NCBI RefSeq assembly: GCF_947495255.1
Contig: NZ_CANLYI010000003.1
Coordinates: 310,001-374,000 of the forward strand
Direction: 5' to 3'
Length of the DNA stretch: 64,000 bases
Source: an uncultured Winogradskyella sp.
GTDB taxonomy: Bacteria > Bacteroidota > Bacteroidia > Flavobacteriales > Flavobacteriaceae
The notes beneath the pieces are model-generated. The model ran no database searches. It had not been told where the DNA came from and saw only the letters and a program-made list of their open reading frames with translations. Both the position numbers and the translations under genes were made by a program. Of the stretch, positions 52,101-62,100 are shown in pieces (the first letter of the stretch is position 1; every line of letters starts with the position of its first letter).

Positions 52101-55100
52101 GTGTAATTGTAACCTCTATTAATGTTTCTTCAGGTAAATCCGTAGTGAAATCATAGGTAGTTATATTTCCAACATCTTCATTATTTAAAATAGTAACTCC
52201 TCCAGGATTGGTCACTGCAGTAATTCTGTACCCATTAGCATTGGTAATTGGTGCCCAATTTAAATCTGTACCAACTTCAACTTCAGTAGCTCCATTTATC
52301 GGGAACGTAAGATTTGTACAATCCGGAATTGTTGCTGCATCTGTTGATATTGTAAAGCTTTCTTCAGTGCATGGTCCAATAGCATCGCCTTCATCATTAT
52401 AAGGGATAATGGTTACATATACAGTTTCTCCACCAACAAAATCACTAGGAAATTCGTATGAAGTAACATCACCTAAGGTCTCATTAATAACAGTTCCGCT
52501 TGGTTGTATAGTGATTTCTAATTTGTATCCACTGGCAAATAACACGTCTTCCCAAGTTAAATTGGTATTTACTGGTACGTCTGTAGCTGCATTTAGCGGT
52601 AAAATTAGTTGCGTACATTCTGGGATAGGACAATCTAAAATATCACCAACTATTGTCCAGCCATAATTATCTATTATTGCTTGTCGTTCTTGCAATGCAT
52701 CACAATAGAGTAGAGTATTGGCACCTAGTGTAAGTCCTGGTGTTAATATAAGGTCTGACCAAGCAATTAAAGTTGCATCATAGTTTTCTCTAGTTAATGC
52801 AGTATCATCTAGCATGTTATTTACATTTGTAACATTACTCATATCCCAAGACACCAAGTTTTGATTAAAAGCTGTAGCATCTCTAAACATACTTCTCATG
52901 GTTACAGTACCTATATTCCAGGTATCCATGGATTGATTATAAGCTATAGCATCTCTAAACATATTCTCCATGCTCTCAACACCAGTTACGCGCCAATTAT
53001 TTAAAGTTTGATTGAATACTGATGCACCATAGAACATATTCTCCATCGTAATTACTTTACGTACATTCCAACTATTTATTTCGCTATTAAAAGACGTCGC
53101 ATCCTGAAACATACCTTCCATAGTTGTAACAGAGGCTACATTCCAACTATTCATTGCTTGGTTGTAGGTTGAGGCATCTCTAAACATTTCCTCCATAGTG
53201 GTTACAAACGATACATCCCAAGCATCTATATCTTGATTAAATAGTGTTGCACCTTTAAACATTTCTTGCATATTTTGGACTTCTCCTGTATCCCAACTAT
53301 TTAATGGTTGGTCGAATGCAACAGCGTCTTCAAACATGGACATCATATTTGTTACCGAAGCAACGTCCCAATTATTTATTGGGTTGTTAAATAGGGTAGC
53401 GCCTTTAAACATAGCATTGGTAAGTGTTACTGAACTTACGTCCCATGAACTTAAAGGCTGATCAAAGCTTGTAGCATCTTCAAACATAGAAGACATAGTA
53501 GCAACAGCACTAACATCCCAATTATCAATAGGTTGATTAAAAAGCGTTGCACCTTCAAACATAGAACTCATATTAACGACAGAGTTAACGTCCCATTGAT
53601 TTAAAGGTTCATTAAAGGCTATAGCGTTTTCAAACATGCTGGATGTTGTGAGTACATTTGTAACGTTCCAGCTATTAATATTCTGATTAAATAGAACAGC
53701 GCTAAAGAACATACCGTTCATGTTAGTTACTGAAGAAACATTCCAAGCATTTAAAGGTTGATTAAATGATGAAGCACTCGAAAACATTCTATACATTGTA
53801 GTAACACTGTTAACATTCCAATTGTTTAACGGCTGATTAAAATCTGAAGCACTAGCAAACATTTGACTCATATTTGATACATTACTAACATTCCATGCAT
53901 CTATTGATTGGTTAAAAGTGTCTGCCGAGTAAAACATTTCTTGCATATCATTAACGTTGATAACATCCCAACTACTTATATCGTTATCAAAAGCATCGGC
54001 ATTTTCAAACATTTCTTCCATTGTAGAAACACTAGTAACGTCCCAATTGGTTAATGGTTGATTAAATGCAGTTGCACCCTTAAACATGCTCTCCATGGTT
54101 GTAACATTAGCAACGTTCCAATTGTTTATAAGTTGATTAAAGGCTGTTGCTGTTTCAAACATTCGTTGCATATTGGTGACATTAGCAGTATTCCAATTGT
54201 CAATATTTTGATTAAAAGTGTTTGTTCTAAAGAACATTAAAGACATGTTAGTCACATTGCTAACATCCCAATTGTTAAGCGGCTGATTAAATATTTCGGC
54301 AACACCAAACATCCCATACATATTAGTAACATTACTTACGTCCCAAGAATTTATATTACCATCAAAATTTCTACAAACTATAAACATTCTGCTCATATCG
54401 GTAACGATAGAAATGTTGGGTATATCAGTTGCTAGATATTCCATGTTTGTACAACCTGCAAAAGCACCTTGCATGCTCTCCCAAATTTGTGTTCCCCATT
54501 GATCTATAGATAATAATTTATAGGAGTCACTATTAAATTCTTCGTGTCGTGGTGCAGGAAAATCACCAATTATACTAATCGTATAAATACCTGGAATTAA
54601 ATACGTATGAGTTAGGTCTCCTGTAACATTATTGTTGTACTGACCATCTCCCCAATCTATAGAATAGTTATAAGTTATTCCTGATCTTGTTTGAAGTTTA
54701 AGTTGATTGATTGGTGTCGTTTGATTGCTATATTGAAGTTGCGTATCATACGTTAATTTAAAGGCGTCTGGGCTATTAACCCAACTATCAACTGTTTTAA
54801 AATAAATTTCTTCGCATCCAACAGCTGGTCCTTCATCGTTGTATGGAATTACAGTGACGTAAACATTATCACCAGGAAGAAACTCGTTGGTAAAAGTGAC
54901 GCTTACAACATTGCCAACATCTTCATTATCAAAAATTACTTGTATTATATTACCCATATCATCTTCGCGACGTATACTTACATAATAACCTGTGGCGTTT
55001 GGTGCAGGATCCCAAATAATATTTGAGTTTGCTGGGACATTAAGATCACCATCAATTGGTGAAATTATAGTTGTACAAATTACATAGGAGCAATCAACAC

Positions 55101-56838
55101 TATCACCTGTGATGTTCCAGTTATTATTATCGATAAGGTTTTGTCTTTCATCCAAACTGTCACAATAGGTAAGTGAAGTAGCACCTAAAGACACGTTGTT
55201 TTGTACGTTTTGAGCAGACCAACTAATTAATGTATTGTCATAATTTTCTAATGTGAGATTAGAATTACTTAGCATATTAGTCATAGTCGTTACGCTAGTA
55301 ACATTCCAAGATCCTAAGTTTTGATTAAATACAGAAGCACTATTAAATGTACTTGTCATATTTGTAACGTTGCTAACATCCCAATTATCTAAAGGTTGAT
55401 TAAATACAGGAGAATTATAGAACATACTACTTATATTAGTAAGCGCAGTTGTGGTCCAATTGTTTAATGGCTGATTAAATTGTTCAGCTTGATTGAACAT
55501 ACTACTCATGTTATTTACCAGAGTTACATTCCAGTTTTCTATAGGTTGATTAAAATTTGGTGCGTAATTAAACATTGAAGACATATTGGTAACGTTAGCA
55601 ACATTCCAATTACCAATTGATTGATTAAAAGAACAACGTCTAAACATTGCACTCATATCTGTAACATTATTCGTTACCCAATTATCTAATGGCTGATTAA
55701 AAGCAGTGCTGCCAAATAAGCCATCAAACATACTTCGCATGCTAGTTACGTTACTGACGTCCCAACTATTTATAGGTTGATTGAAATCTCTTGCTCTTTC
55801 AAACATTGAAATCATTGAGGTAACGTTACTTACATCCCAATTACCTATAGGTTGATTGAATACTGTAGCTTCATCAAACATATTATCCATTAAAGTTACA
55901 TTAGAAACAACCCATTGGTCTAACGGTTGATTAAAATCATTAGCATCGCTAAACATACTGGTCATGTTGGTGACATTACTTACATTCCAGTCGTTTATAG
56001 GTTGATTAAAATCTCTAGCATCTTCAAACATTTCAGCCATGTCTGTAACATTTGCCACATTCCAAGAGTTTAATGGCGAATTATAAGTTGACGCATTTTT
56101 AAACATGCGGTACATTGTAGTTACTTGATTAACACTCCAATTATCTATATTTTGATTAAATGAAGAGGCTTCGTTAAACATGTTAGACATATCAGTAACC
56201 GAAGAAGTGTTCCAGCTATCTAAAGGTTCATTAAAGTTTCCTGCGTCATAGAATGTTTCAGACATATTAGTAATAGCACTCACATTCCAATTATCTAATG
56301 GTCTATTGAAAATAGTAGCATCTGCGAACATTCCCGATATATTGGTAATAGTTGAGGTATTCCAGTTATTGAGAATTCCATTAAAAGAACTACAATTTCT
56401 AAACATGTTTTGTAAACTAGTAACCTGCGATAAGTCAGGTGCATCTATGGCATCAAAATTTAAGTTAATACAGCCCCAAAATGCATTTTCCATACTTTGC
56501 CATTGTATATTTCCCCAACTAAGAATCTCTTCAATTTTTAATTTATCACCTGTATTATTAAAATAGATTTGAGGGAAAATTCCAGATACATTAATGGTAT
56601 AAGTACCTGTAGTGGTGTAAGTATGCGTAATGTTTCCGTTAACGTTAGTATCTGTATTACCATCTCCCCAATCTACAGTGAAATTATAGGTTAAAGTTGG
56701 GTTTGTTGGTATTTCAATCTGGTTGTCTAGAGTGGAATTATTAGTTGTATTAGTAGTGTTCCAAATAGCACTAAAATCTTGTGAGAAAGCATTAATGCTA
56801 AATACAAAAGTTAGAAATAATATAAGTTTTTTAATCAT
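49150..56838 (-). CDS. Giant T9SS surface protein: PKD-like, BspA (DUF285) and Ig/FN3-like repeats, type B sorting domain
   Basis: 2562 residues with a signal peptide (KKLILFLTFVFSINAFSQ). Order: a PKD-like domain (YNFTVDWGDG, 51-90); DUF285/BspA repeats, about 16 copies of a 25-residue N-M-F-x-x-A-x-x-F-N-Q-x-x-x-x-W-x-V unit (137-528); one Ig/FN3-like domain (~583); a second PKD-like domain (~690-750); about 22 more DUF285 repeats (~800-1350); Ig/FN3-like units to about 2464, seven of them a near-identical 95-residue type; and a type B sorting domain (YGFSPNSDGVNDFW, IYNRWGDLVFQ, LPDGTYFFQF, KGYVVIKR). It would be exported through the type IX system and fixed on the surface by the adjacent PorP/SprF protein; adhesion is a reasonable guess. 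The order PKD-DUF285-Ig occurs twice, indicating internal duplication. Confidence 0.95.
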   Translation of the reverse strand: MIKKLILFLTFVFSINAFSQDFSAIWNTTNTTNNSTLDNQIEIPTNPTLTYNFTVDWGDGNTDTNVNGNITHTYTTTGTYTINVSGIFPQIYFNNTGDKLKIEEILSWGNIQWQSMENAFWGCINLNFDAIDAPDLSQVTSLQNMFRNCSSFNGILNNWNTSTITNISGMFADATIFNRPLDNWNVSAITNMSETFYDAGNFNEPLDSWNTSSVTDMSNMFNEASSFNQNIDNWSVNQVTTMYRMFKNASTYNSPLNSWNVANVTDMAEMFEDARDFNQPINDWNVSNVTNMTSMFSDANDFNQPLDQWVVSNVTLMDNMFDEATVFNQPIGNWDVSNVTSMISMFERARDFNQPINSWDVSNVTSMRSMFDGLFGSTAFNQPLDNWVTNNVTDMSAMFRRCSFNQSIGNWNVANVTNMSSMFNYAPNFNQPIENWNVTLVNNMSSMFNQAEQFNQPLNNWTTTALTNISSMFYNSPVFNQPLDNWDVSNVTNMTSTFNSASVFNQNLGSWNVTSVTTMTNMLSNSNLTLENYDNTLISWSAQNVQNNVSLGATSLTYCDSLDERQNLIDNNNWNITGDSVDCSYVICTTIISPIDGDLNVPANSNIIWDPAPNATGYYVSIRREDDMGNIIQVIFDNEDVGNVVSVTFTNEFLPGDNVYVTVIPYNDEGPAVGCEEIYFKTVDSWVNSPDAFKLTYDTQLQYSNQTTPINQLKLQTRSGITYNYSIDWGDGQYNNNVTGDLTHTYLIPGIYTISIIGDFPAPRHEEFNSDSYKLLSIDQWGTQIWESMQGAFAGCTNMEYLATDIPNISIVTDMSRMFIVCRNFDGNINSWDVSNVTNMYGMFGVAEIFNQPLNNWDVSNVTNMSLMFFRTNTFNQNIDNWNTANVTNMQRMFETATAFNQLINNWNVANVTTMESMFKGATAFNQPLTNWDVTSVSTMEEMFENADAFDNDISSWDVINVNDMQEMFYSADTFNQSIDAWNVSNVSNMSQMFASASDFNQPLNNWNVNSVTTMYRMFSSASSFNQPLNAWNVSSVTNMNGMFFSAVLFNQNINSWNVTNVLTTSSMFENAIAFNEPLNQWDVNSVVNMSSMFEGATLFNQPIDNWDVSAVATMSSMFEDATSFDQPLSSWDVSSVTLTNAMFKGATLFNNPINNWDVASVTNMMSMFEDAVAFDQPLNSWDTGEVQNMQEMFKGATLFNQDIDAWDVSFVTTMEEMFRDASTYNQAMNSWNVASVTTMEGMFQDATSFNSEINSWNVRKVITMENMFYGASVFNQTLNNWRVTGVESMENMFRDAIAYNQSMDTWNIGTVTMRSMFRDATAFNQNLVSWDMSNVTNVNNMLDDTALTRENYDATLIAWSDLILTPGLTLGANTLLYCDALQERQAIIDNYGWTIVGDILDCPIPECTQLILPLNAATDVPVNTNLTWEDVLFASGYKLEITIQPSGTVINETLGDVTSYEFPSDFVGGETVYVTIIPYNDEGDAIGPCTEESFTISTDAATIPDCTNLTFPINGATEVEVGTDLNWAPITNANGYRITAVTNPGGVTILNNEDVGNITTYDFTTDLPEETLIEVTITPYNDEGDANSCSTDSFTTQTIPRPPLCTSIISPINNEIDVLIDTNISWNAVADATGYLISIGTTSNGIEVANSIDVGNMTTYDIPNDLENTRTYYVTIIPYNAIGDATGCSEETFTTEDPISTTPVCTNLTSPTDGTTNIAVDLNQITWNVATNATSYRITISGTSNNDITDFETIETFYDFSNPFLNGEIVTVTIIPFNTTESAIGCSSESFTIIPETPNCTTLASPLDSAVNVAVDLNQITWNAATNATSYKVTISGTANNNITDFETTDTFYNFTNPFVNDEVVTVTIIPINQTVEAIGCIPESFTIVPETPSCTTLESPLNGATNIATDLNQITWNAVTNATSYKVTISGTSNNDVTDFETSDTYYNFTNPFINSEIVSITIIPIDGIVEALGCSTESFTIIPVTPDCTALANPLDGETNVAIDFNQITWNAATNATSYKVTISGTANNNITDFETTDTFYNFTNPFVNDEVVTVTITSINQTVEAIGCTSESFTIIPEIPSCTTLASPLNEATNIATDLNQITWSAVTNATSYKITISGTTNNDATDFETSDTFYNFTNPFINSEVVSITIIPMDGIVEALGCSTESFTIIPVTPDCTALASPLDGETNVAIDFNQITWNAATNATSYKVTISGTAYNNITDFETTDTFYNFTNPFVNDEVVTVTITPINQTVEAIGCTLESFTIIPEIPSCTTLASPLNGAFDVATNLTQITWNPVSNATSYKVTITGTSSNNVSDFETTDTFYDFSSLFLSNEIVAVTIIPINGTIEAIGCSSEIFDIVKTPVCTELLSPYDSEIDVFIETDLTWEAISNADGYILSVGTESGGTDIVDNLDVGFTTTYSFDDELESITTYYITIIPYNINGEAENCSESEFTTLLVPKNDVKYGFSPNSDGVNDFWNIEGIEDHPNNTVSIYNRWGDLVFQIDDYNNTSNVFRGVANKKTKMGAGKLPDGTYFFQFSISGEHNFKTLKGYVVIKR
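49990..51440 (-). repeat. Higher-order 570-bp repeat in the giant gene
   Basis: Two alternating 285-bp Ig-like units (A: ...INQTVEAIGC; B: ...IDGIVEALGC) are repeated as a 570-bp dimer. Matching positions are 50009, 50579 and 51149, with only scattered differences. The order from the N-terminus is one variant unit, then A-B-A-B-A, then a variant unit. Near identity at the DNA level means recent unequal recombination. Confidence 0.85.
52790..54415 (-). repeat. DUF285 repeat block 2
   Basis: About 22 tandem 75-bp units (25 residues) reading N-M-x-x-M-F-x-x-A-x-x-F-N-Q-x-x-x-x-W-x-V-x-x-V-T, diverged at the DNA level. Confidence 0.9.
55255..56430 (-). repeat. DUF285 repeat block 1
   Basis: About 16 tandem 75-bp units of the same 25-residue type; one unit is shortened (RRCSFNQS) and one carries an insertion (DGLFGSTAFNQ). 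Confidence 0.9.
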
Positions 56839-57083
56839 ATCTTAAGGAGGTCTTAATCTAAACAAAAGCAGATTTTTAGCACATGCTTAAACCTATTAAT
56901 ATCGACGAAAATACAAAAAAATAGGTTAAACGGTAGTTTTTATCTGATTTTTAGTCAATTTTACATTTTTGGTATTAACGGAATCAATCCAGAAATAATT
57001 TTTTTACATGAAAGAGTTTTAGTTTTTGCTGTTACTATAAAATTATACTTTTTCAATATTTACGAATTCTTTATTTCTTTATA
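56839..57083 (-). promoter_or_regulatory. Long 5' leader of the giant gene
   Basis: About 240 nt separate the promoter element at 57084-57132 from the start codon. It contains an inverted repeat with 8-bp arms AACCTATT (56890-56897) and AATAGGTT (56920-56927) and no convincing coding frame. It could hold a second start point or a translational control element; this stays unproven. The rest of the gap 57133-57231 is AT-rich with a possible -7 box TAGATTTG (57184-57191) for the plus-strand nitroreductase gene. Confidence 0.4.
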
Positions 57084-57132
57084 ACAAAACTAATGTGGAT
57101 AATCATTTCTCAATACCCTGAAAACCGTTAAA
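57084..57132 (-). promoter_or_regulatory. 49-bp duplicated promoter element, copy 2 (giant surface protein operon)
   Basis: Minus strand: the same TTTAACGGTTTTCAGGG block, TTG at 57113-57111, 18 nt, -7 box TAGTTTTG (57092-57085). 44 of 49 bases match copy 1 at 48125-48173, including the non-promoter part upstream of the TTG, which suggests a common activator site. Confidence 0.72.
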
Positions 57133-57231
57133 TTTTAATTAACCTTAATTATGCTTTCAAAGTTTATATTTCAGTATGTATTGTAGATTTGACCATTGCT
57201 TAATTCCGTATTTTTACAAAAAAAAAACAAA

Positions 57232-57861
57232 ATGTCTATTATAGAAAAATTGAACTGGCGCTATGCTACCAAAAAATTTAATGACTCAGAAAAAATTTCT
57301 AAAGAACAACTTAACACCTTAAAAGAAGCATTTAATTTAACCGCTTTGTCTTATGGATTACAGACGTTAAAAATGGTTGTTGTAGAAGACAAGATTAAGC
57401 GAGAAAAACTTGTTGGTATGTCTTATGGTCAGCGTCAAGTAGCAGATGCATCTCATTTATTAGTACTCTGTATTCAAACTGAAATTGATGAAAAAGATGT
57501 GGATGAACATTTTGAAACAATTAAAACGATAAGAAATACACCAGATGCAATATTATCACCTTTTAAAGCTCAATTACAGTCATCGATTAATGAGATGACC
57601 GTGACTAAAAAAGTGGATTGGGCAACAAGACAAGCCTATATTGCTTTGGGAAATTTAATGACCGTATGTGCAGTAGAAGGTATAGATAGTTGTCCTATGG
57701 AAGGCTTTGTTCCTAAAGAATTAGATGCAGCATTAGGATTAGATAAGTTAGGACTTACTTCTGTTTTACTTTTGCCAGTTGGTTTTAGAGCCGAAGATGA
57801 TATGTTTTCAGGTTTTAAAAAAGTGAGGAAATCAATTTCTAAAACAGTTATAGAATTGTAG
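57232..57861 (+). CDS. NAD(P)H-dependent nitroreductase-family oxidoreductase
   Basis: 209 residues from ATG 57232; an in-frame TTG extension to 57196 is rejected. The protein is an FMN-dependent nitroreductase of the NfnB/YdgI type: NWRYATKKFNDSEKIS (the R-x-x-x-x-x-F FMN phosphate site), SYGLQTLKMVVVED, SYGQRQVADASHLLVLC, and AYIALGNLMTVCAVEGIDSCPMEGF with the family's helix and cofactor residues. It reduces nitro compounds, quinones or flavins with NAD(P)H in the cytosol. Monocistronic; the downstream region holds a weak CTATTTTA/TAAAATAG hairpin. Confidence 0.9.
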   Translation: MSIIEKLNWRYATKKFNDSEKISKEQLNTLKEAFNLTALSYGLQTLKMVVVEDKIKREKLVGMSYGQRQVADASHLLVLCIQTEIDEKDVDEHFETIKTIRNTPDAILSPFKAQLQSSINEMTVTKKVDWATRQAYIALGNLMTVCAVEGIDSCPMEGFVPKELDAALGLDKLGLTSVLLLPVGFRAEDDMFSGFKKVRKSISKTVIEL

Positions 57862-57924
57862 CTATTTTATTACGTTAAAGATTTTAAAATAGTATATATT
57901 TACTAGTAAAATAAAAATTTAAAT

Positions 57925-59118
57925 ATGCCAGGATTTGAATTGTTCAGTAATTTAGAACGAAAAGAAGTTAACGATGTATTAGACAATGGCGTTTTAATGC
58001 GCTATGGTTTTGATGGTATGAGAAATGGCCATTGGAAAGCAAAAGAATTGGAAGCAGAACTTGCAACCACATTTCAATCTGAGCATGTACAATTAGTATC
58101 GAGCGGAACAGCTGCAGTTTCAGTTGCATTGGCATCTGCAGGTGTTGGAGCAGGTGATGAGGTTATTATGCCAACCTTTACATTTGTAGCAAGTTTTGAA
58201 GCTATAATGATGTTAGGAGCAATTCCTGTTCTTGTTGATATCGATGATACGTTAACCTTAGACCCAAAAGCCGTTGAAGCTGCTATTACACCCAAAACCA
58301 AAGCAGTAATGATTGTACAGATGTGCGGCAGCATGGGTAATATGGATGCGTTGAGTAAAATCTGTAAGGAATATAATTTGATTTTTTTTGAAGATGCATG
58401 CCAAGCTATTGGAGGATCATACAATGGTAAACCTTTAGGAAGCATTGCTGATTTAGGTTGTTTTTCATTCGATTTTGTAAAAACGATAACATGTGGAGAA
58501 GGTGGTGCAGTCGTTACTAACAATAAAGAGTATTACATCAATGCTGATCATTTTAGCGATCATGGACACGACCATGTAGGTAATGATAGAGGTGCAGAAA
58601 CACATCCGTCTTTAGGATATAATTTCAGAATTTCAGAATTGCATGCTGCAGTTGGCTTGGCTCAAGTGAGACGCTTACCAGAGTTTATTGCAATTCAAAA
58701 AAGAAACTTTACTGTTTTAAGAAATGCTCTGGCAAAAGTACCTGGTGTAACTTTTAGAACAGTTCCTGAAGGTGGTGAAGAAAGTTATGCCTTTCTTAAT
58801 TTCTTTATGCCAGATCTAGAGTCTGCTCAAAAAGTGTCAGAATCATTTAAAGCTAATGGTATTGATGCCTGTTGGAATTACTATCATAATAACTGGCATT
58901 ATATTAGAAAATGGAACCACTTAAAAGACCTAAAATCGTTATATCCAATTTCTTCCGAAGTTAAAAAAGGGTTGGAATATCTTCAAACTAAAACCTTTGA
59001 TCAATCAGATTTTTACATTTCTCGTAACATTTCTTGTTTAATTAAATTATCTTGGACTGACGAAGAAGTTAGAGCTAGAGCAGAAAAAATGGCTCAACTT
59101 ATTCAAGCTATTAATTAA
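57925..59118 (+). CDS. DegT/DnrJ/EryC1/StrS-family aminotransferase
   Basis: 397-residue PLP enzyme of the sugar aminotransferase family (fold type I). The PLP lysine is K186 in FDFVKTITCGEGGA; other markers are SSGTAAVSVAL (PLP phosphate, about 59-69), MPTFTFVAS, EDACQAIGGSYNGKPLG and GYNFRISELHAAVG. Members transfer amino groups to nucleotide-linked keto sugars for surface polysaccharides or secondary metabolites, though some act on other carbonyls. No other sugar gene lies nearby, so the substrate is not known. It lies 63 bp after the nitroreductase and 16 bp before the DUF3857 gene, so it is possibly co-transcribed with the latter. Confidence 0.9.
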   Translation: MPGFELFSNLERKEVNDVLDNGVLMRYGFDGMRNGHWKAKELEAELATTFQSEHVQLVSSGTAAVSVALASAGVGAGDEVIMPTFTFVASFEAIMMLGAIPVLVDIDDTLTLDPKAVEAAITPKTKAVMIVQMCGSMGNMDALSKICKEYNLIFFEDACQAIGGSYNGKPLGSIADLGCFSFDFVKTITCGEGGAVVTNNKEYYINADHFSDHGHDHVGNDRGAETHPSLGYNFRISELHAAVGLAQVRRLPEFIAIQKRNFTVLRNALAKVPGVTFRTVPEGGEESYAFLNFFMPDLESAQKVSESFKANGIDACWNYYHNNWHYIRKWNHLKDLKSLYPISSEVKKGLEYLQTKTFDQSDFYISRNISCLIKLSWTDEEVRARAEKMAQLIQAIN

Positions 59119-59134
59119 TTTTTAAATCACATTT

Positions 59135-62100
59135 ATGCAGAAAACTTTATTATTTATTGCAGTTGTTTCTTTATTTTCCTTCAGCTGTATTGCACAAAAC
59201 AAAGACTACTCAAAATTTTGGGAGCATTTACTAACTAACGAAAGAGCTGAAGCGGGTAAGATAATCAGTAAAAATAAAAGTACTGATATTGAATGGCTTA
59301 TTATGACAGAGCTTCATAGAAACGAGTCTGGAAAAATTAACAGGAATGACGCTTTTTTAAAAGAATTCTTAAAAAAAGAAGACTTTGAATATTATCTATT
59401 TGCATTTTGGAATAAGTCCTTTCTTTTTGATGATTATATTGATGAAGGTTTTAACAGTAACACTTTTGAAACCTTAGATAAAATACGTGCATTGAAATTA
59501 AATAATATTGATTTAAAAGATGCAGTTACTTATATCGATGCTATAAGAAATAGACATAATAATAACTGGGAAGGATATACTGCGCTTAATGCAGAAATAA
59601 ATGCGATTAGAGACTGGCAGTATTGTGGGAGTTTTGAAAACATGAACAAAAGTGGATTAGATAAATTCTATGAGCCCGAAAAAACTTCAGCAAATAATGT
59701 AGATTTTGATGCAAAAAGTAATGGAATCATTAGATGGTACGATGGTAAGAATGAAAAGGAAGCTTATCAGTTTTTTTCAAACCATAATGAGTACGGCTCA
59801 AGTGTTAATTATGCGCAAACGTTTATAAATTCAGCAATTGATCAACGCGTTATCTTAAGAGTTGGTAGTGGGTCAGCATTTAAGATTTTTTTTAATGATG
59901 TTGAGATCTATAAATATGATAAAGATGTTTCAACAGACCTTAATGGTTATGAAGTTTTAGTTAATTTACCAAAAGGGAATAATCGTTTATTAATAAAGTC
60001 TGCAGAGAGTAATTCTAATTCTTATTTTATGGTTGGTGTTTTCGATGAAAACAAGAAACCATTAAATAATATAACGACTTCTAATAAACCGTCTAGCTAT
60101 AACACATCTGTACTTTCAGCATTAAATCCTGTTGAAAAGAAAAATGATTTCGAAAACTATTTTGAAACTAAAATTGCGTCGCAACCAGATAACTTTCTTT
60201 ATTCATATGCCTTATATAATTCTTATTTAAGAAACTCAAAATATGATGAAGCTAGAGATGTTTTAATGCCATTTTATAAAAAGTACCCAAAAAGTTCTTT
60301 ATTAAGAAGTGCATTAATGACGACTTATAATTTAGAAAAAGATTATACATCTTCTAATGAATTAAGTGAGAATATTGAGCGTGACGATCCAGATTATTAC
60401 TTGCCAATTATTAATAAATTAAATGAGTATGGTGAGCTTTCTAGGCTTTCTATGGATGAGTTTGAAGAATATATAGAAAAGTTGAAGAATGCTTTTGATT
60501 CGGAAATGATAAAAGGTGCTGCGGATTTCTTATATCATGCAAGAAAAGAAGATTTAGCAGGTATAAAAGCAACACTAGAGCATTTAAATACATTAGCAGA
60601 AGATTATAATAATACCAATCTTAAATTACGATATGCACCATTATTTGATCAAATTTTTCAAGATCAAGATAGAACTATAGCCGTTTTAGAAGAAATTTCT
60701 ACTAATAGCTTTAGTTTAAGCGCAGAAAATAAATTGATTAATTACTATGATAAGAAAAATGAAAAAGATAAAGTCATAGATTTAATTGATAAACACTACA
60801 ATGAATTAAAGAGTGACAATTCTTATTTAAAACGAATTGTTAATCGGTATGTAGAATATCAAATGTTTGATAAGGCATTGCCTTATACTGAGGAAATGCT
60901 TAAAAATTATCCATATAGTTTTACTACAATGGAACTTAGAGGTGATATTTTAAAGCAATTGGGCAAGACTAAGGAAGCTTTGGTTTATTATGAGCAAGCA
61001 CTTGCTCATAATAGTGGTGATTCGGGATTGAGAAAGAAGATTAATGATGTTTCTAAAAAATCTAATCTTATTAATGAGCTGGTTTTAGAAGAAGCGTACG
61101 ATTACATAACCGAAAACAGAAATAACATTACAACTAACAATTACGGTTTCAATATTTTATTAGATGAAGCTAATATCGAAGTTTTTGAAGAAGGTGGTTT
61201 TAAGTACCGTTATGTTTACGTTTATGAAGTAACGTCTAATAGTGGAGTAGAATCTTTTAAAGAGTATAATTTAGGTCTAGGAGGTTCTTATAAATTCTTA
61301 AAATCAGAACTTGTAAAACCAGATGGCAGTATTGTACCTGCAGCTCGTAGTGGTTCTAATTTAGTATTTAATGATATTAGTATAGGAGACGTTGTTTACA
61401 TCGATTATGAAGGTGTTGCTACAACTACAGGACGTTTTTATAAGGATATTTCAGATAAAATGCAGTTTGATTCTTTTCACCCAATGGTATTTACATCAAT
61501 GGACATATTAGTACCAAAATCTAGTCATCTTAATTATAAGTATATCAATGGAACTTTAAAACCAAAGATTACTAAAAAGAAAGACCACATATTATACCAA
61601 TGGGAATTAAAAGATGCTAAAACCACAGAATTTGCTGAGGATTACATGCCAAATTCAGTAGATCAATTAGGGTATCTTCATTTTAGTACTATAGAAAGCT
61701 GGAATGATATTGCTGTTTGGTATTCTGATTTGGTAAGAACAAGAATTGAAATTAACTCTAAGGTAGAAAGCGAATTTAAAAAGCTCTTTCCTAATGGTCA
61801 TAAAGACTTAAGCGAAGATCAGCGTGCTAAAATTATTTACGATTATATAACGTCTAACTTTAATTACAGTTATGTAAGTTTTAAGCAAAGTGGCTTTATT
61901 CCTCAAAAACCAGCGAAAACTATAAATACAAGTTTGGGTGATTGTAAGGATTTTTCAACCTTGTTTGTGACATTGGCAAAAATGGCTGATTTAGATTCTA
62001 ACTTAGTATTAGTCCTAACTTCTGATTACGGGAGAAACAATTTAGTGTTACCGAGTACAGATTTTAACCATTGTATTGCTAAAGTAATGATTGATGGTAA

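Noticed and set aside
49150-56838. Many plus-strand open frames opposite the giant gene, and the 75-bp repeats as a possible CRISPR array
   Set aside because: The plus-strand frames recur with the protein repeats and are antisense shadows; the repeats are coding in frame, diverged and have no unique spacers.
58074-58523. 149-codon minus-strand frame opposite the DegT aminotransferase
   Set aside because: Antisense to a well-supported PLP enzyme; composition shows no independent coding signal.
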